In this document: piece after piece, positions 17,743 to 26,042 of the stretch | Layout of the letters: each line of letters begins with the position of its first letter | Position numbering within the stretch: position 1 is the stretch's first letter | Source of the DNA: Winogradskyella alexanderae | Lineage (GTDB): Bacteria; Bacteroidota; Bacteroidia; Flavobacteriales; Flavobacteriaceae | Assembly: GCF_020166335.1 (NCBI RefSeq) | Contig: NZ_JAIUJR010000001.1 | Location: 372,001-436,000 of the forward strand | Reading direction: 5' to 3' | DNA length: 64,000 bases | Notes under the pieces: generated by a model | What the model was told of the DNA's origin: nothing | Databases searched by the model: none | The model's input: only the letters and a program-made list of their open reading frames with translations | Made by a program: the position numbers and the translations under genes

Positions 17743-19434
17743 ATGGGGAACAATAACAAAAACCACAAAAGAACAAGGGCTCAGGAAAGCTCAAATGCTA
17801 TTGAGCGCATGTATATAACCATGCGTCATTTGTTTAATAGAGGGTTTTACAAACCAATGGGTGTCTCAGGAGAGACCCTTAGAGAAGCATTACTTCTTTT
17901 AAGACCAGAAATATATGGATCAATAGCAGATGAGAAAGCGGAGCTTGACGGGTTATTATATGTAATTGACCGATTGCCGAAAGGTATTGAAGAATGCACA
18001 TACATTAATTTAACAAGTGATGAGGGTTATACAAATTCGCATTTTAAACCAATTATACCATTAAAGAGAAGACGAAACTGCTACCGTATTGATAGCGAAC
18101 AGATGAATATTGAAATTACGCGAGGACGCTCTGAAATTTACGATATCCTTACCCATTTAACGTTTCTATTTGTTGAGTCTCATAAAATAAGTAAACGTGT
18201 CTTAATCAATGAAGAAGGCGATACTATTAGAGATTGGGAAAAATTAGAAAAAGCAGTTAAGGCTACAAAAAAGCTTTCTCAAGAGGACCGGGAAATAGCA
18301 ATCACTCATACTGCCAATATATTAGGCAGAACTTTTAATGAAATTACTCTGGCTTATCCTGATTTTTCTGCTGATAGCCAACCAGATCGGTTCTTGCATA
18401 TTATCTATTGGTTGGGTAAATTAGCAATTGACGAGAAAACATATAACAAAAAGAGAACAATAACCTTTAGTCCCGTTCTGCGAGAACGATTAGGGCACCA
18501 TATTCACGGAGAAATATGGGCAGATGAAATAAAAAGAGTATTACATCAAAATAATTTGTTAGAAAGGCCAATTCATATCATAAGTGCTAATATGCATAGC
18601 GTTATGAATTCATTATTTACAGGCGCAACACTAAAAGGGGCTGACGCTAAAAAAGATATTTTTGAAGTTTATAAATCGTTAAGCTTGCCAATTAATAATA
18701 CCGCAAGAGGCAAAGTGGAAAAAGTGGCTTTTCAAAACGGAATGATTTACATCAAGGATACATCAGGGACTAACATTGATATTCAGATTTTTGATACTGA
18801 CAAGATTGATTTTTCTAAAACCAAGTTTAATTATCAAGAATCAATAAAAAATGAAAAAGCAGTAATTCTTGTAATGGATTACGCGTTTGGAGAACAAGCT
18901 TATGAAACATTAGATGAGCTATTGAAGCCAGTAAAAGTAAGTGGTAAAAAGACACATTTAAATGTAAAATCCATTTCAATAATGGGTAAGGCAGGGATAC
19001 TTGAAGGAGGCAAAGGAGATGTTATGATCCCATCTGCCCATATTTTTGAAGGCACAGCAGATAATTACCCGTTTAAAAATGAATTATCTAAAAACGATTT
19101 AGTAGATTGCGGCGTTGATGTTTACGAAGGCACTATGATTACTGTTTTAGGCACTTCTTTGCAGAACAAAGAAATTTTAAAGTTCTTTAAAAACTCAACC
19201 TGGAACGTAATAGGTTTAGAGATGGAAGGCGCACATTATCAAAAGGCCATACAGGCCGCGTCTAAAGTTAGAGGCAATATCAATGAAGATGTTAAAGTAA
19301 GATACGCGTATTATGCAAGTGATAATCCTTTAGAGACGGGCAGCACATTAGCTTCAGGAGGACTTGGAGTTTCTGGTGTTAAACCAACATATGTCATTAC
19401 AAAAAAGATTTTGGAACAAATATTTAATTCTTAA
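17743..19434 (+). CDS. DUF6909 family protein with a nucleoside-phosphorylase-like C-terminus
   Basis: A 563-residue soluble protein that I place in the Bacteroidota DUF6909 family. The N-terminal half (about 20-330) is helical with no motif I recognise. The C-terminal part (about 365-560) resembles the PNP/UDP phosphorylase superfamily: GKAGILEGGKGDVMIPSAH, then GLEMEGAHYQKAI, like the MEMEG ribose-binding loop of MTA/AdoHcy nucleosidases, then ASDNPLE where the catalytic Asp is expected. A nucleosidase-like activity is inference. It is 3 bp upstream of the Wzz-like gene, at the edge of the polysaccharide locus. Confidence 0.65.
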   Translation: MGNNNKNHKRTRAQESSNAIERMYITMRHLFNRGFYKPMGVSGETLREALLLLRPEIYGSIADEKAELDGLLYVIDRLPKGIEECTYINLTSDEGYTNSHFKPIIPLKRRRNCYRIDSEQMNIEITRGRSEIYDILTHLTFLFVESHKISKRVLINEEGDTIRDWEKLEKAVKATKKLSQEDREIAITHTANILGRTFNEITLAYPDFSADSQPDRFLHIIYWLGKLAIDEKTYNKKRTITFSPVLRERLGHHIHGEIWADEIKRVLHQNNLLERPIHIISANMHSVMNSLFTGATLKGADAKKDIFEVYKSLSLPINNTARGKVEKVAFQNGMIYIKDTSGTNIDIQIFDTDKIDFSKTKFNYQESIKNEKAVILVMDYAFGEQAYETLDELLKPVKVSGKKTHLNVKSISIMGKAGILEGGKGDVMIPSAHIFEGTADNYPFKNELSKNDLVDCGVDVYEGTMITVLGTSLQNKEILKFFKNSTWNVIGLEMEGAHYQKAIQAASKVRGNINEDVKVRYAYYASDNPLETGSTLASGGLGVSGVKPTYVITKKILEQIFNS

Positions 19435-19437
19435 AAA

Positions 19438-20490
19438 ATGAGTGAGAATTTAAAACAAAACAATCCTAATGAAGAGGTAGATTTAGGTCATGTTTTTAAC
19501 GCAATTGCTAGACTTTTTGAAAAGTTATTTGCATTAATAGTAAGAATTGTAAAAACACTTTTTTCAGCAACCATTTATGCGTTAAAACCAATAGTGAACA
19601 ACTTTAAATTGGTTGCAATCGTTGTAATGCTTTCTGCTATTGCCGGATATATCTCGGAGCAGTTTCAAAAACCTGTCTACTATTCTGACATGTTGGTAAA
19701 GCCTTATTTCGACTCAAAATATCAATTAGACAATAATGTAAATTATTTTAATGCATTAATTCGTTCAAAAAACGTTAAGGTTTTGTCAGAGATATTTGAA
19801 ATAGATACGGTTAGCGCGGGACATTTAAGAGGTTTTGAAATGCATATTGGTCCCGAGACTCAAAACTATTTGTTACAACAGTATGATAATTATCGAAAAT
19901 CTATTGACAGCACCTTGGCTGCGGAGATAAGCTATGAAGATTATATTGAAAATAGGGACATACTTGCAGGTTCTGTTTTCTCTATAGTTGCAAAAGCAAA
20001 AAGTAATGACATTTTCCCAAGCCTTGAAAAGGGTTTTGTTAAAACATTTGAAAATGAATATTCACAAAAACTCAAAAGAGTTAGGGACTCTACAATTTTA
20101 ATAAGAAAAGCTAGTTTTCAGAGAGAACTGAGAAGAGTTGATAGCCTACAAAATGTCTATTTAAATATTTTAGAAAAAGAATCTGATAAAGAAAATCTTA
20201 CAATTGGTGCTGGAGGTATTTTTCCTGTTACACAAGAAAGATCAAACACAAGGGAATATGAATTATTTAAAGAAGAATTAGAAATACGGAATAGACTAAG
20301 AATACTTGATGAAAAGATGATTGAAGAAAGTGATTTCTATGACATACTTTCTGGTTTTGAAGAGGTGGGATCTATAGAATCTTCTATATGGAAAAAACAT
20401 ACTTTAATATTCCCAATAGTTTCTTTCATGTTATTGATTGTTGTTTATATAGCATACAGAGTGTTTAACTACATCAAAAAATATGAATAA
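19438..20490 (+). CDS. Wzz-like polysaccharide chain-length/co-polymerase protein
   Basis: 350 residues with an N-terminal transmembrane helix near 55-72 and a second near 322-342, flanking a periplasmic, largely helical domain with coiled-coil stretches. This is the topology of Wzz/PCP-1 proteins that set the length of Wzy-made chains. There is no cytoplasmic kinase domain. Sequence conservation is weak, so the call rests on topology and context. The 3' end overlaps rfbB by 8 bp, tying it to the polysaccharide operon. Confidence 0.7.
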   Translation: MSENLKQNNPNEEVDLGHVFNAIARLFEKLFALIVRIVKTLFSATIYALKPIVNNFKLVAIVVMLSAIAGYISEQFQKPVYYSDMLVKPYFDSKYQLDNNVNYFNALIRSKNVKVLSEIFEIDTVSAGHLRGFEMHIGPETQNYLLQQYDNYRKSIDSTLAAEISYEDYIENRDILAGSVFSIVAKAKSNDIFPSLEKGFVKTFENEYSQKLKRVRDSTILIRKASFQRELRRVDSLQNVYLNILEKESDKENLTIGAGGIFPVTQERSNTREYELFKEELEIRNRLRILDEKMIEESDFYDILSGFEEVGSIESSIWKKHTLIFPIVSFMLLIVVYIAYRVFNYIKKYE

Positions 20491-21505
20491 TTCAAAGACC
20501 ATACTTGTCACTGGAGGAGCAGGTTTTATTGGGTCTAATTTTATTATTTATTGTCTTAATAAAAACGATAAAATCAAAATCGTAAATATCGATAAGCTCA
20601 CCTATGCAGGTGAGCTTTCTAATTTAGACGAGGTCAAAGACCTTGACAGGTATAATTTCATTGAGGGCGATATTTGTAATAAAGACCTTTTGAATGATTT
20701 GTTTAATGATTATAAAATTAATGGAGTTATACATTTCGCTGCAGAATCTCATGTAGATAACTCCATAGCTAAGCCCGATGAGTTTATTAACACCAACATA
20801 ATTGGCACATTTAACCTATTAGAGGTTGCGAGATCTAATTGGATGGATGGTTCATTTTCCTTTAAAAACGGGTGTGAGGCAAATCGATTTCATCATATTT
20901 CAACGGACGAAGTCTATGGCTCGTTGGGAGAGACAGATTTTTTTACAGAAAGCACTCCCTACGCACCAAATAGCCCATATAGCGCCTCTAAAGCTTCTTC
21001 AGATTTTTTGGTCCGTAGTTATTTCCACACCTATGGGATGAATGTTGTTACAACCAACTGCAGTAACAATTATGGCCCCAAACAAAACGATGAAAAATTA
21101 ATACCTACAATTATACGTAAGGCACTAAAGAATGAAGAAATTCCAATTTATGGAGACGGAAAAAATATTAGGGACTGGTTATTTGTTGAGGACCACTGTT
21201 ATGGCATTGATTTAGCTTTTAAAAATGGAATTTCTGGAGAAACATACAATATTGGTGGTGGTAACGAGTATAATAATATTAGTATAGCAATAAATATTTG
21301 TAATATATTAGATGAAATCGTACCCAAAGAAAAATCTTATACTAATCAGATAAAATTTGTTAAAGACAGACCTGGGCACGATTATAGATATGCAATAGAT
21401 GCATCAAAAATAACGAATGAATTAGGTTGGAAAGCAAAAGAAAGCTTTAAAACAGGCATTTTAAAGACAATAAATTGGTATTTAAAAAAATATAATCAAG
21501 GATGA
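20483..21505 (+). CDS. rfbB: dTDP-glucose 4,6-dehydratase
   Basis: Second step of dTDP-L-rhamnose synthesis: dTDP-glucose to dTDP-4-keto-6-deoxyglucose, NAD-dependent. The 340-residue SDR protein has the Rossmann motif [11 protein letters not shown] near residue 8, [11 protein letters not shown], the STDEVYG catalytic segment with the Asp/Glu pair, and the YSASK Tyr-x3-Lys pair. It overlaps wzz (8 bp) and rfbA (4 bp). A perfect 10-bp hairpin lies in its first 45 codons. The four rhamnose genes run B-A-C-D. Confidence 0.97.
   Translation: MNNSKTILVTGGAGFIGSNFIIYCLNKNDKIKIVNIDKLTYAGELSNLDEVKDLDRYNFIEGDICNKDLLNDLFNDYKINGVIHFAAESHVDNSIAKPDEFINTNIIGTFNLLEVARSNWMDGSFSFKNGCEANRFHHISTDEVYGSLGETDFFTESTPYAPNSPYSASKASSDFLVRSYFHTYGMNVVTTNCSNNYGPKQNDEKLIPTIIRKALKNEEIPIYGDGKNIRDWLFVEDHCYGIDLAFKNGISGETYNIGGGNEYNNISIAINICNILDEIVPKEKSYTNQIKFVKDRPGHDYRYAIDASKITNELGWKAKESFKTGILKTINWYLKKYNQG
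20594..20617 (+). other. Perfect 10-bp hairpin inside the 5' coding region of rfbB
   Basis: AAGCTCACCT and AGGTGAGCTT are exact reverse complements separated by ATGC. The stem is clearly more GC-rich than the AT-rich neighbourhood. It encodes part of the conserved [11 protein letters not shown] segment of RfbB, so coding constraint explains some but not all of it. Possible roles are mRNA folding or intragenic attenuation. Confidence 0.6.
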
Positions 21506-22365
21506 AGGGAATTGTTTTAGCAGGAGGGTCCGGAACAAGATTATACCCTTTAACCCTTGCTTTAAGCAAGCAACTAATGCCCATCTATGATAAGCCAATG
21601 GTTTACTACCCATTGTCAACATTGATGTGGGCGGGAATTAATCAAATCCTCATTATATCCACACCGGACGATTTACCGCTCTTTAAAAGACTTTTAGGAG
21701 ATGGCAAAAAATACGGATGTGCTTTTGAATACGCCACACAAACCTATCCTAAAGGTTTGGCGGAAGCCTTTTTAATAGGGGAAAATTTTATTGGAAATGA
21801 TAAAGTAGCTCTTATTTTAGGAGATAATGTTTTTTATGGTACAGGATTGTCAGACCTTCTTCAAAAGAACAATAATCCAAAAGGAGGTATAATTTATGCT
21901 TATCACGTCCAAGACCCTCAGCGTTATGGTGTAGTGGATTTTGATGAGAAAGGAAATGCTATATCCATTGAAGAAAAACCCACTAATCCGAAATCAAATT
22001 ATGCTGTGCCAGGAATTTATTTTTATGACAATTCTGTTATTGAAAAAGCAAAGAATATTCAGCCTAGTAAAAGAGGTGAATTAGAGATAACAGACATTAA
22101 TAAGGCGTATTTAAACGAAGGGAATTTGAAGGTGAGTGTTCTTGACAAAGGAACAGCATGGCTAGATACAGGCACATTTAATTCTTTGATGCAAGCATCA
22201 CAATTTGTGCAAGTAATTGAACAACGTCAAGGCTTAAAAATTGGCTCAATAGAAGAAGCCGCCTTAAAAATGGGCTATATTAATGAAGAACAATTTATTA
22301 AACTTATTGAGCCACTACTTAAGAGTGGCTACGGTCATCATTTGAAAAGTTTATTAAAAAGATAG
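21502..22365 (+). CDS. rfbA: Glucose-1-phosphate thymidylyltransferase
   Basis: First step of dTDP-L-rhamnose synthesis: dTTP plus glucose-1-phosphate to dTDP-glucose. The 287-residue length is standard. It has the nucleotidyltransferase signature [20 protein letters not shown] at the N-terminus, [11 protein letters not shown] with the metal-binding Asp, [19 protein letters not shown], and [13 protein letters not shown] near the C-terminus. It overlaps rfbB by 4 bp and is followed by rfbC after 1 bp, so the set is one transcript. Confidence 0.97.
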   Translation: MKGIVLAGGSGTRLYPLTLALSKQLMPIYDKPMVYYPLSTLMWAGINQILIISTPDDLPLFKRLLGDGKKYGCAFEYATQTYPKGLAEAFLIGENFIGNDKVALILGDNVFYGTGLSDLLQKNNNPKGGIIYAYHVQDPQRYGVVDFDEKGNAISIEEKPTNPKSNYAVPGIYFYDNSVIEKAKNIQPSKRGELEITDINKAYLNEGNLKVSVLDKGTAWLDTGTFNSLMQASQFVQVIEQRQGLKIGSIEEAALKMGYINEEQFIKLIEPLLKSGYGHHLKSLLKR

Positions 22366-22366
22366 T

Positions 22367-22906
22367 ATGCTTATTACTAAAACAGAGTTAGAAGGTTGTG
22401 TAATTCTAAAACCAACGATTTTTAGAGACGAAAGAGGTTATTTTTTTGAGTCTTTCAACAAAACAACTTTTAAAAAACATATAGGATTAGATTTAAACTT
22501 TGTACAAGATAACGAATCAAAGTCTTCAAAAGGAGTGTTGAGGGGTCTACATTTTCAGCGAGGAGAACACGCACAAGCAAAACTAATTAGAGTTGTTAAG
22601 GGTAAAATATTAGATGTTGTAGTAGATGTGAGACCAAGTTCACCTACATACGGAAAACATTTGTCTATAATTTTATCTGCCAAGAATAAAAAGCAATTAT
22701 ATATGCCACCAGGATTTGCACATGGTTTTGTAACGTTATCCAAACAGGCAGTTGTTAACTACAAATGCGATAACTATTACAACAAGGATTCTGAAGGAGG
22801 TATTATATTTAATGACACCACTTTAAATATAAATTGGGTTTTAGATCACAAAAAATTGATTATTTCAAAAAAAGATTTATCATTGCCCAGTTTTAATAAT
22901 ATTTAA
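22367..22906 (+). CDS. rfbC: dTDP-4-dehydrorhamnose 3,5-epimerase
   Basis: Third step of dTDP-L-rhamnose synthesis. The 179-residue cupin has the catalytic His in RGLHFQRGEHAQAKLIRV, the DVVVDVR strand, and PPGFAHGFVTLS. The protein begins ITKTELEGCVILKPTIF, as typical RmlC does. It lies 1 bp after rfbA and 1 bp before rfbD. All expected active-site segments are present, so rhamnose donor synthesis appears complete. Confidence 0.96.
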   Translation: MLITKTELEGCVILKPTIFRDERGYFFESFNKTTFKKHIGLDLNFVQDNESKSSKGVLRGLHFQRGEHAQAKLIRVVKGKILDVVVDVRPSSPTYGKHLSIILSAKNKKQLYMPPGFAHGFVTLSKQAVVNYKCDNYYNKDSEGGIIFNDTTLNINWVLDHKKLIISKKDLSLPSFNNI

Positions 22907-22907
22907 A

Positions 22908-23759
22908 ATGCCAACGGTTTTAGTTACGGGAGCAAAAGGACAATTAGGCAAGAGCATCGCGTCAATTACGTCAGATTATCCTGAAATAAATTTTGTTTTT
23001 GCCAGTAAACAAGATCTTGACATCACGAAGAAAATCAACGTAAAAGAATTTTTTGACACAAAAAAAATAGACTGGTGCATTAATTGCGCAGCCTATACAA
23101 ATGTTGATAATGCAGAGTCTGATTACGATAATGCTTATAAAGTCAACGTATCTGGAGTAAAGGAATTAGCCGAAGCATGTAATGCATTTGGAGTTAAGTT
23201 AGTGCATATTTCTACTGATTTTGTTTTTGGCGGTGAGCACAATAAACCATACAAGGAGTCTGACCCAACCAACCCAATTGGAGCCTATGGCGAAACCAAA
23301 CTAAGAGGTGAAGAAGAAGTAATTAAGATCTTAAAGAAACATTTCATTATTAGAACATCTTGGCTTTATTCAGAATACGGCAATAATTTCATGAAAAGTA
23401 TGTTGAAATTAGTAGGCAATAAAATAAATTTAAATATAGTAGATGACCAGATAGGTACACCTACAAATTCTCAGGATTTAGCAAAGGTAATAATTAGATT
23501 AGTTGAGTTAGACAATTCAAATTATGGCCTTTACCATTATAGCAACGAGGGTTTTACCAGTTGGTATAATTTTGCTGTAACTATATTCAAATTCATGAAC
23601 ATAAATGTTGAGGTAAGTCCTATTAGTTCTAAAGACTATATGACTCCCGCCAAAAGACCCACTTATAGTGTTTTAGATAAAAGCAAAATAAAACACACAT
23701 TAGGAATCAAAATACCACATTGGGAAGAAAGCCTTAGAAAGGCCTTGTCAAAACTTTGA
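22908..23759 (+). CDS. rfbD: dTDP-4-dehydrorhamnose reductase
   Basis: Final step of dTDP-L-rhamnose synthesis, NAD(P)H-dependent. The 283-residue SDR protein has TGAKGQLGKSI near residue 7, NCAAYTNVDNAE, HISTDFVFGG, the catalytic YGETK pair and RTSWLYSEYGNNF. It closes the rfbBACD block. The decayed cysQ pseudogene begins only 8 bp after its stop, indicating that the ancestral operon continued directly into sulfate-activation genes. Confidence 0.96.
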   Translation: MPTVLVTGAKGQLGKSIASITSDYPEINFVFASKQDLDITKKINVKEFFDTKKIDWCINCAAYTNVDNAESDYDNAYKVNVSGVKELAEACNAFGVKLVHISTDFVFGGEHNKPYKESDPTNPIGAYGETKLRGEEEVIKILKKHFIIRTSWLYSEYGNNFMKSMLKLVGNKINLNIVDDQIGTPTNSQDLAKVIIRLVELDNSNYGLYHYSNEGFTSWYNFAVTIFKFMNINVEVSPISSKDYMTPAKRPTYSVLDKSKIKHTLGIKIPHWEESLRKALSKL

Positions 23760-23767
23760 TTAAATCA

Positions 23768-24543
23768 ATGAGATTTAGCAATCGCTAATAAGCCCTCACA
23801 AAAAGCAGTAAAACCAATCACGGCATTTGCGATTCGGAATTTAATATAGGCATTAAAGAGGACGACACTTCAAACACTTTGGCAGATAAACAGGAAAATG
23901 AAGCAATTATAAGTTGTTTAAGATTAACCAATATTCCAATAATTAGTGAATAAAATAGTGAGTTGCCTTATCTGAAAAGAAAAAATTGGCGCCAGTTTTG
24001 GATTGTTGATAAACTTGACGGGGCAAAAGAATTTACAAATAGAAATGGTGAATCCACCATTCGATTAGTCTTTGTTAGAAATGGCCAACCAGAACTGTGA
24101 TTTATTTACATACAAAAAGATTTGACTTTATACTTTGCAAATACACCATTTGGCTTGGCCAATAAATGTAAGCTAAATGAATATGAAACACGATTAAACA
24201 AATAAATCAATATCAGTAAAAAACAATATTGTTTTTAGTAAAAATGAACAAATTGTTATAGTTAGAAGTCACTCTCACATGAACAAGCAAACTATTAATC
24301 TTATTTAAAATTTAAAAAATCACAAGAAATATAAGAATAGTAGTTAAAGAGAGTTCCATAAAACTTTATATAGTTGCCGATGTAAAGGTAGATGTTTATT
24401 CTAGATTTATACCAAAAATATAGTTGGATACTGTTACTGGACAGAACATTTACAATGCCACTAGAATTTAAGTCATTTCGCTATCTACCAAGTAACCACT
24501 TCTCCATAATCAGAAGAACTTATTTCCCTTACTTTCATGTTAA
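23768..24543 (+). pseudogene. cysQ: Decayed cysQ, 3'(2'),5'-bisphosphate nucleotidase
   Basis: No intact frame exists, but translations across frames align in order with CysQ over about 258 codons, the normal length. The N-terminal AIANKPSQKAVKP is in one frame; after a frameshift near 23828 come EFNIGIKEDD, TNIPIISE and a stop (23951), then WIVDKLDGAKEF (23999-24034), where CysQ has WIVDPLDGTKEF. A TGA follows at 24098. In a third frame are LYIVADVKVDVYSRF, a TAG (24421), LDTVTGQ (from WDTAAGQ), STK, a TAA (24493), PLLHNQKNLF and the terminal TAA at 24543. The metal-site motif itself has changed. CysQ removes phosphoadenosine phosphate left by sulfotransfer. It starts 8 bp after rfbD. Confidence 0.85.
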
Positions 24544-24626
24544 TTAATACGACGCTTTACAATTTAAAAAAATGACATTTTACAAGCACTTATAATTGCT
24601 AATGAATTGTTTCTACTGATAAATTG

Positions 24627-25178
24627 GTAATAGTACAGTTAAAATCAGTAATCTATCATATAAGGACAACAATTAATGTAATAGAACTTGTTTTAAAAAT
24701 GTTCTTAAATAATTGCTATTATAAAATACTTTATAATGGTTTGGTTTCAGGGACTTTTTGGATTGGTCAGGACTCTTTTGGTAACAAATCAGAAATAGAT
24801 TTACAAAAAAAGCACAAAATTATATATTCTAGATGATTATAAAATTAGAACACGCCATAACAGCGATTTAATCTCTTTTCAAAAAGACAAAACAAAAATA
24901 TACGATGAATTTAATGATAAGCTCTAAATTCAATATTGCTTGTGGATATAACTGTATTATCCGCATTTGAATTGTCTTAAAAAATATTTAGAAAGAGTAA
25001 AAGGGGTCATTAAAGATGTTAACTTTGTTTAGATTTTTCAAATACCAGTTTTAGAGGTAAAAAGGGGCAATGTAAATGGATAATAATGGTCAAGCTGGAC
25101 TAGAATTTAATTAAAAAACCTGATTAGGACCTAAATATAGAGCAATCAGGAATTCATTAAACTGCAATAAAATAATGT
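24627..25178 (+). pseudogene. cysC: Decayed cysC, adenylylsulfate kinase
   Basis: Frames pieced together match CysC, which phosphorylates APS to PAPS. An N-terminal piece (VIYHIRTTINVIEL) is in one frame. From 24736 another frame reads VWFQGLFGLVRTLL where CysC has VWFTGLSGSGKTTL, so the P-loop lysine and glycines are lost. A TAG (24796) follows, then KLYILDDYKIRTRHNSDL against the expected TYILDGDNIRxGxNSDL. Further on come VLSAFE, KKYLERVKGVIKDVNFV, a stop, VLEVKRGNVNG, and KKPD-stop-DLNIEQ near the end. Total span of about 184 codons is near normal. Several stops and at least two frameshifts make function impossible. A 70-codon open frame at 24624-24836 is just the 5' part of this remnant. 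Exact ends are approximate. Confidence 0.8.
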
Positions 25179-25202
25179 ACATAAAAAAATAAAATATAAG
25201 TT

Positions 25203-25703
25203 ATGAAGAAAATAGCATTAGGTGTCCTTTTGTCATTTGTATTGTGTTGCAAAAATGAAAAAACCAGTAAAAATGAAAATGGCAAAAATGAAAAAACGGA
25301 ATTAAGAAGCTCATACGAAAAGAGTCTTATAGATTACAGAGATCTCAACATGCCTCTTGCGACTGATTTTATCATTGAAGCATTTGGAATGAAAAAGGTA
25401 AAGGAGCGTAATTATGCATTCGTTTTTAAATTAAATAATAATATTGAACAGTCTGTTTTAGACAAATACAGTGTGGGAATACGAGGATTTGAAAACTATT
25501 CAGATGATTCGTTTGAAACAACTTTCAATCCAAAAAACATTTATGATATAGAAGGAAGAAAGTATATGATATGCACAAAATTAATTAATAAAATAAGATA
25601 TTTTGACAGCCTTGAGGTCTTTATTTACAATAGAAATAATTGGGAGAATAGTGGCAAATTGGGAAGTATTAAAATTATAGATATTTTGTTTGAGGATGAG
25701 TAG
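25203..25703 (+). CDS. Small lipoprotein of unknown function
   Basis: I do not recognise this gene. The 166-residue product has a signal sequence with a Cys pair at the lipobox region (SFVLCCK, Cys16-17), a Lys/Asn/Glu-rich linker (about 18-35), and a mixed, probably beta-rich domain ending in a strongly acidic DILFEDE. It is intact although it lies between the decayed cysC and cysD remnants, so it is either under selection or a recent arrival. It has no obvious promoter and sits 33 bp before the next remnant region. A role in envelope biology is only suggested by the lipidation signal. Confidence 0.6.
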   Translation: MKKIALGVLLSFVLCCKNEKTSKNENGKNEKTELRSSYEKSLIDYRDLNMPLATDFIIEAFGMKKVKERNYAFVFKLNNNIEQSVLDKYSVGIRGFENYSDDSFETTFNPKNIYDIEGRKYMICTKLINKIRYFDSLEVFIYNRNNWENSGKLGSIKIIDILFEDE

Positions 25704-25723
25704 TATTTTAAATTATCCGGATT

Positions 25724-25960
25724 ATTGAGAGTAAGGTAAATATGTTTACTTAAGGAATTTTGGCTCAATTTCATAATGCTTACAAGAATTTTCGAGAAGG
25801 TAAAGCACTATTTTGTTATCTTACTATCAAAGAAGCCCTTTTTTTAATTGCATTACCATTTATGTTATTAGATGTTGATAATTTGAATCAAAACAAAATG
25901 ACAAGGGCATAGTATTCACTGGAATTATTAGCTACCAAACTATTGTCACTTGTATGATTG
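25724..25960 (+). pseudogene. cysD: Fragment of decayed cysD, sulfate adenylyltransferase subunit 2
   Basis: The frame from 25724 contains a TAA after MFT and ends at a TAG (25910). It reads ILAQF, then NFREGKALFCYLTIKEALF and LPFMLLDVD. These line up with the N-terminal PP-loop region of CysD (AQF, FSGGKDS, then L-x2-KAFFP and IPFPLLHVDTG). The PP-loop has become FREGKAL. After the TAG, LLATKLLSLV resembles the next CysD segment (GAKLIV). The rest of cysD and all of cysN are missing; wecB follows. The match is weaker than for cysQ and cysC but fits their company. The remaining bases to 26042 hold nothing else I can identify. Confidence 0.6.
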
Positions 25961-26042
25961 TATGTGCTTAAATATCTTGAATAAAACAATTATAATGGTA
26001 TTTTTGTTTCTAAATGTCTTAACAATCAACTTGAACACTTAA

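Noticed and set aside
24624-24836. Open frame of 70 codons in the gap after rfbD
   Set aside because: Its first part matches the N-terminus of CysC and it then leaves the CysC frame; it is a fragment of the cysC pseudogene, not a gene.
24931-24960. Possible DnaA box (TGTGGATAT)
   Set aside because: Single imperfect match in decayed sequence, with no clustering; not evidence of an origin here.
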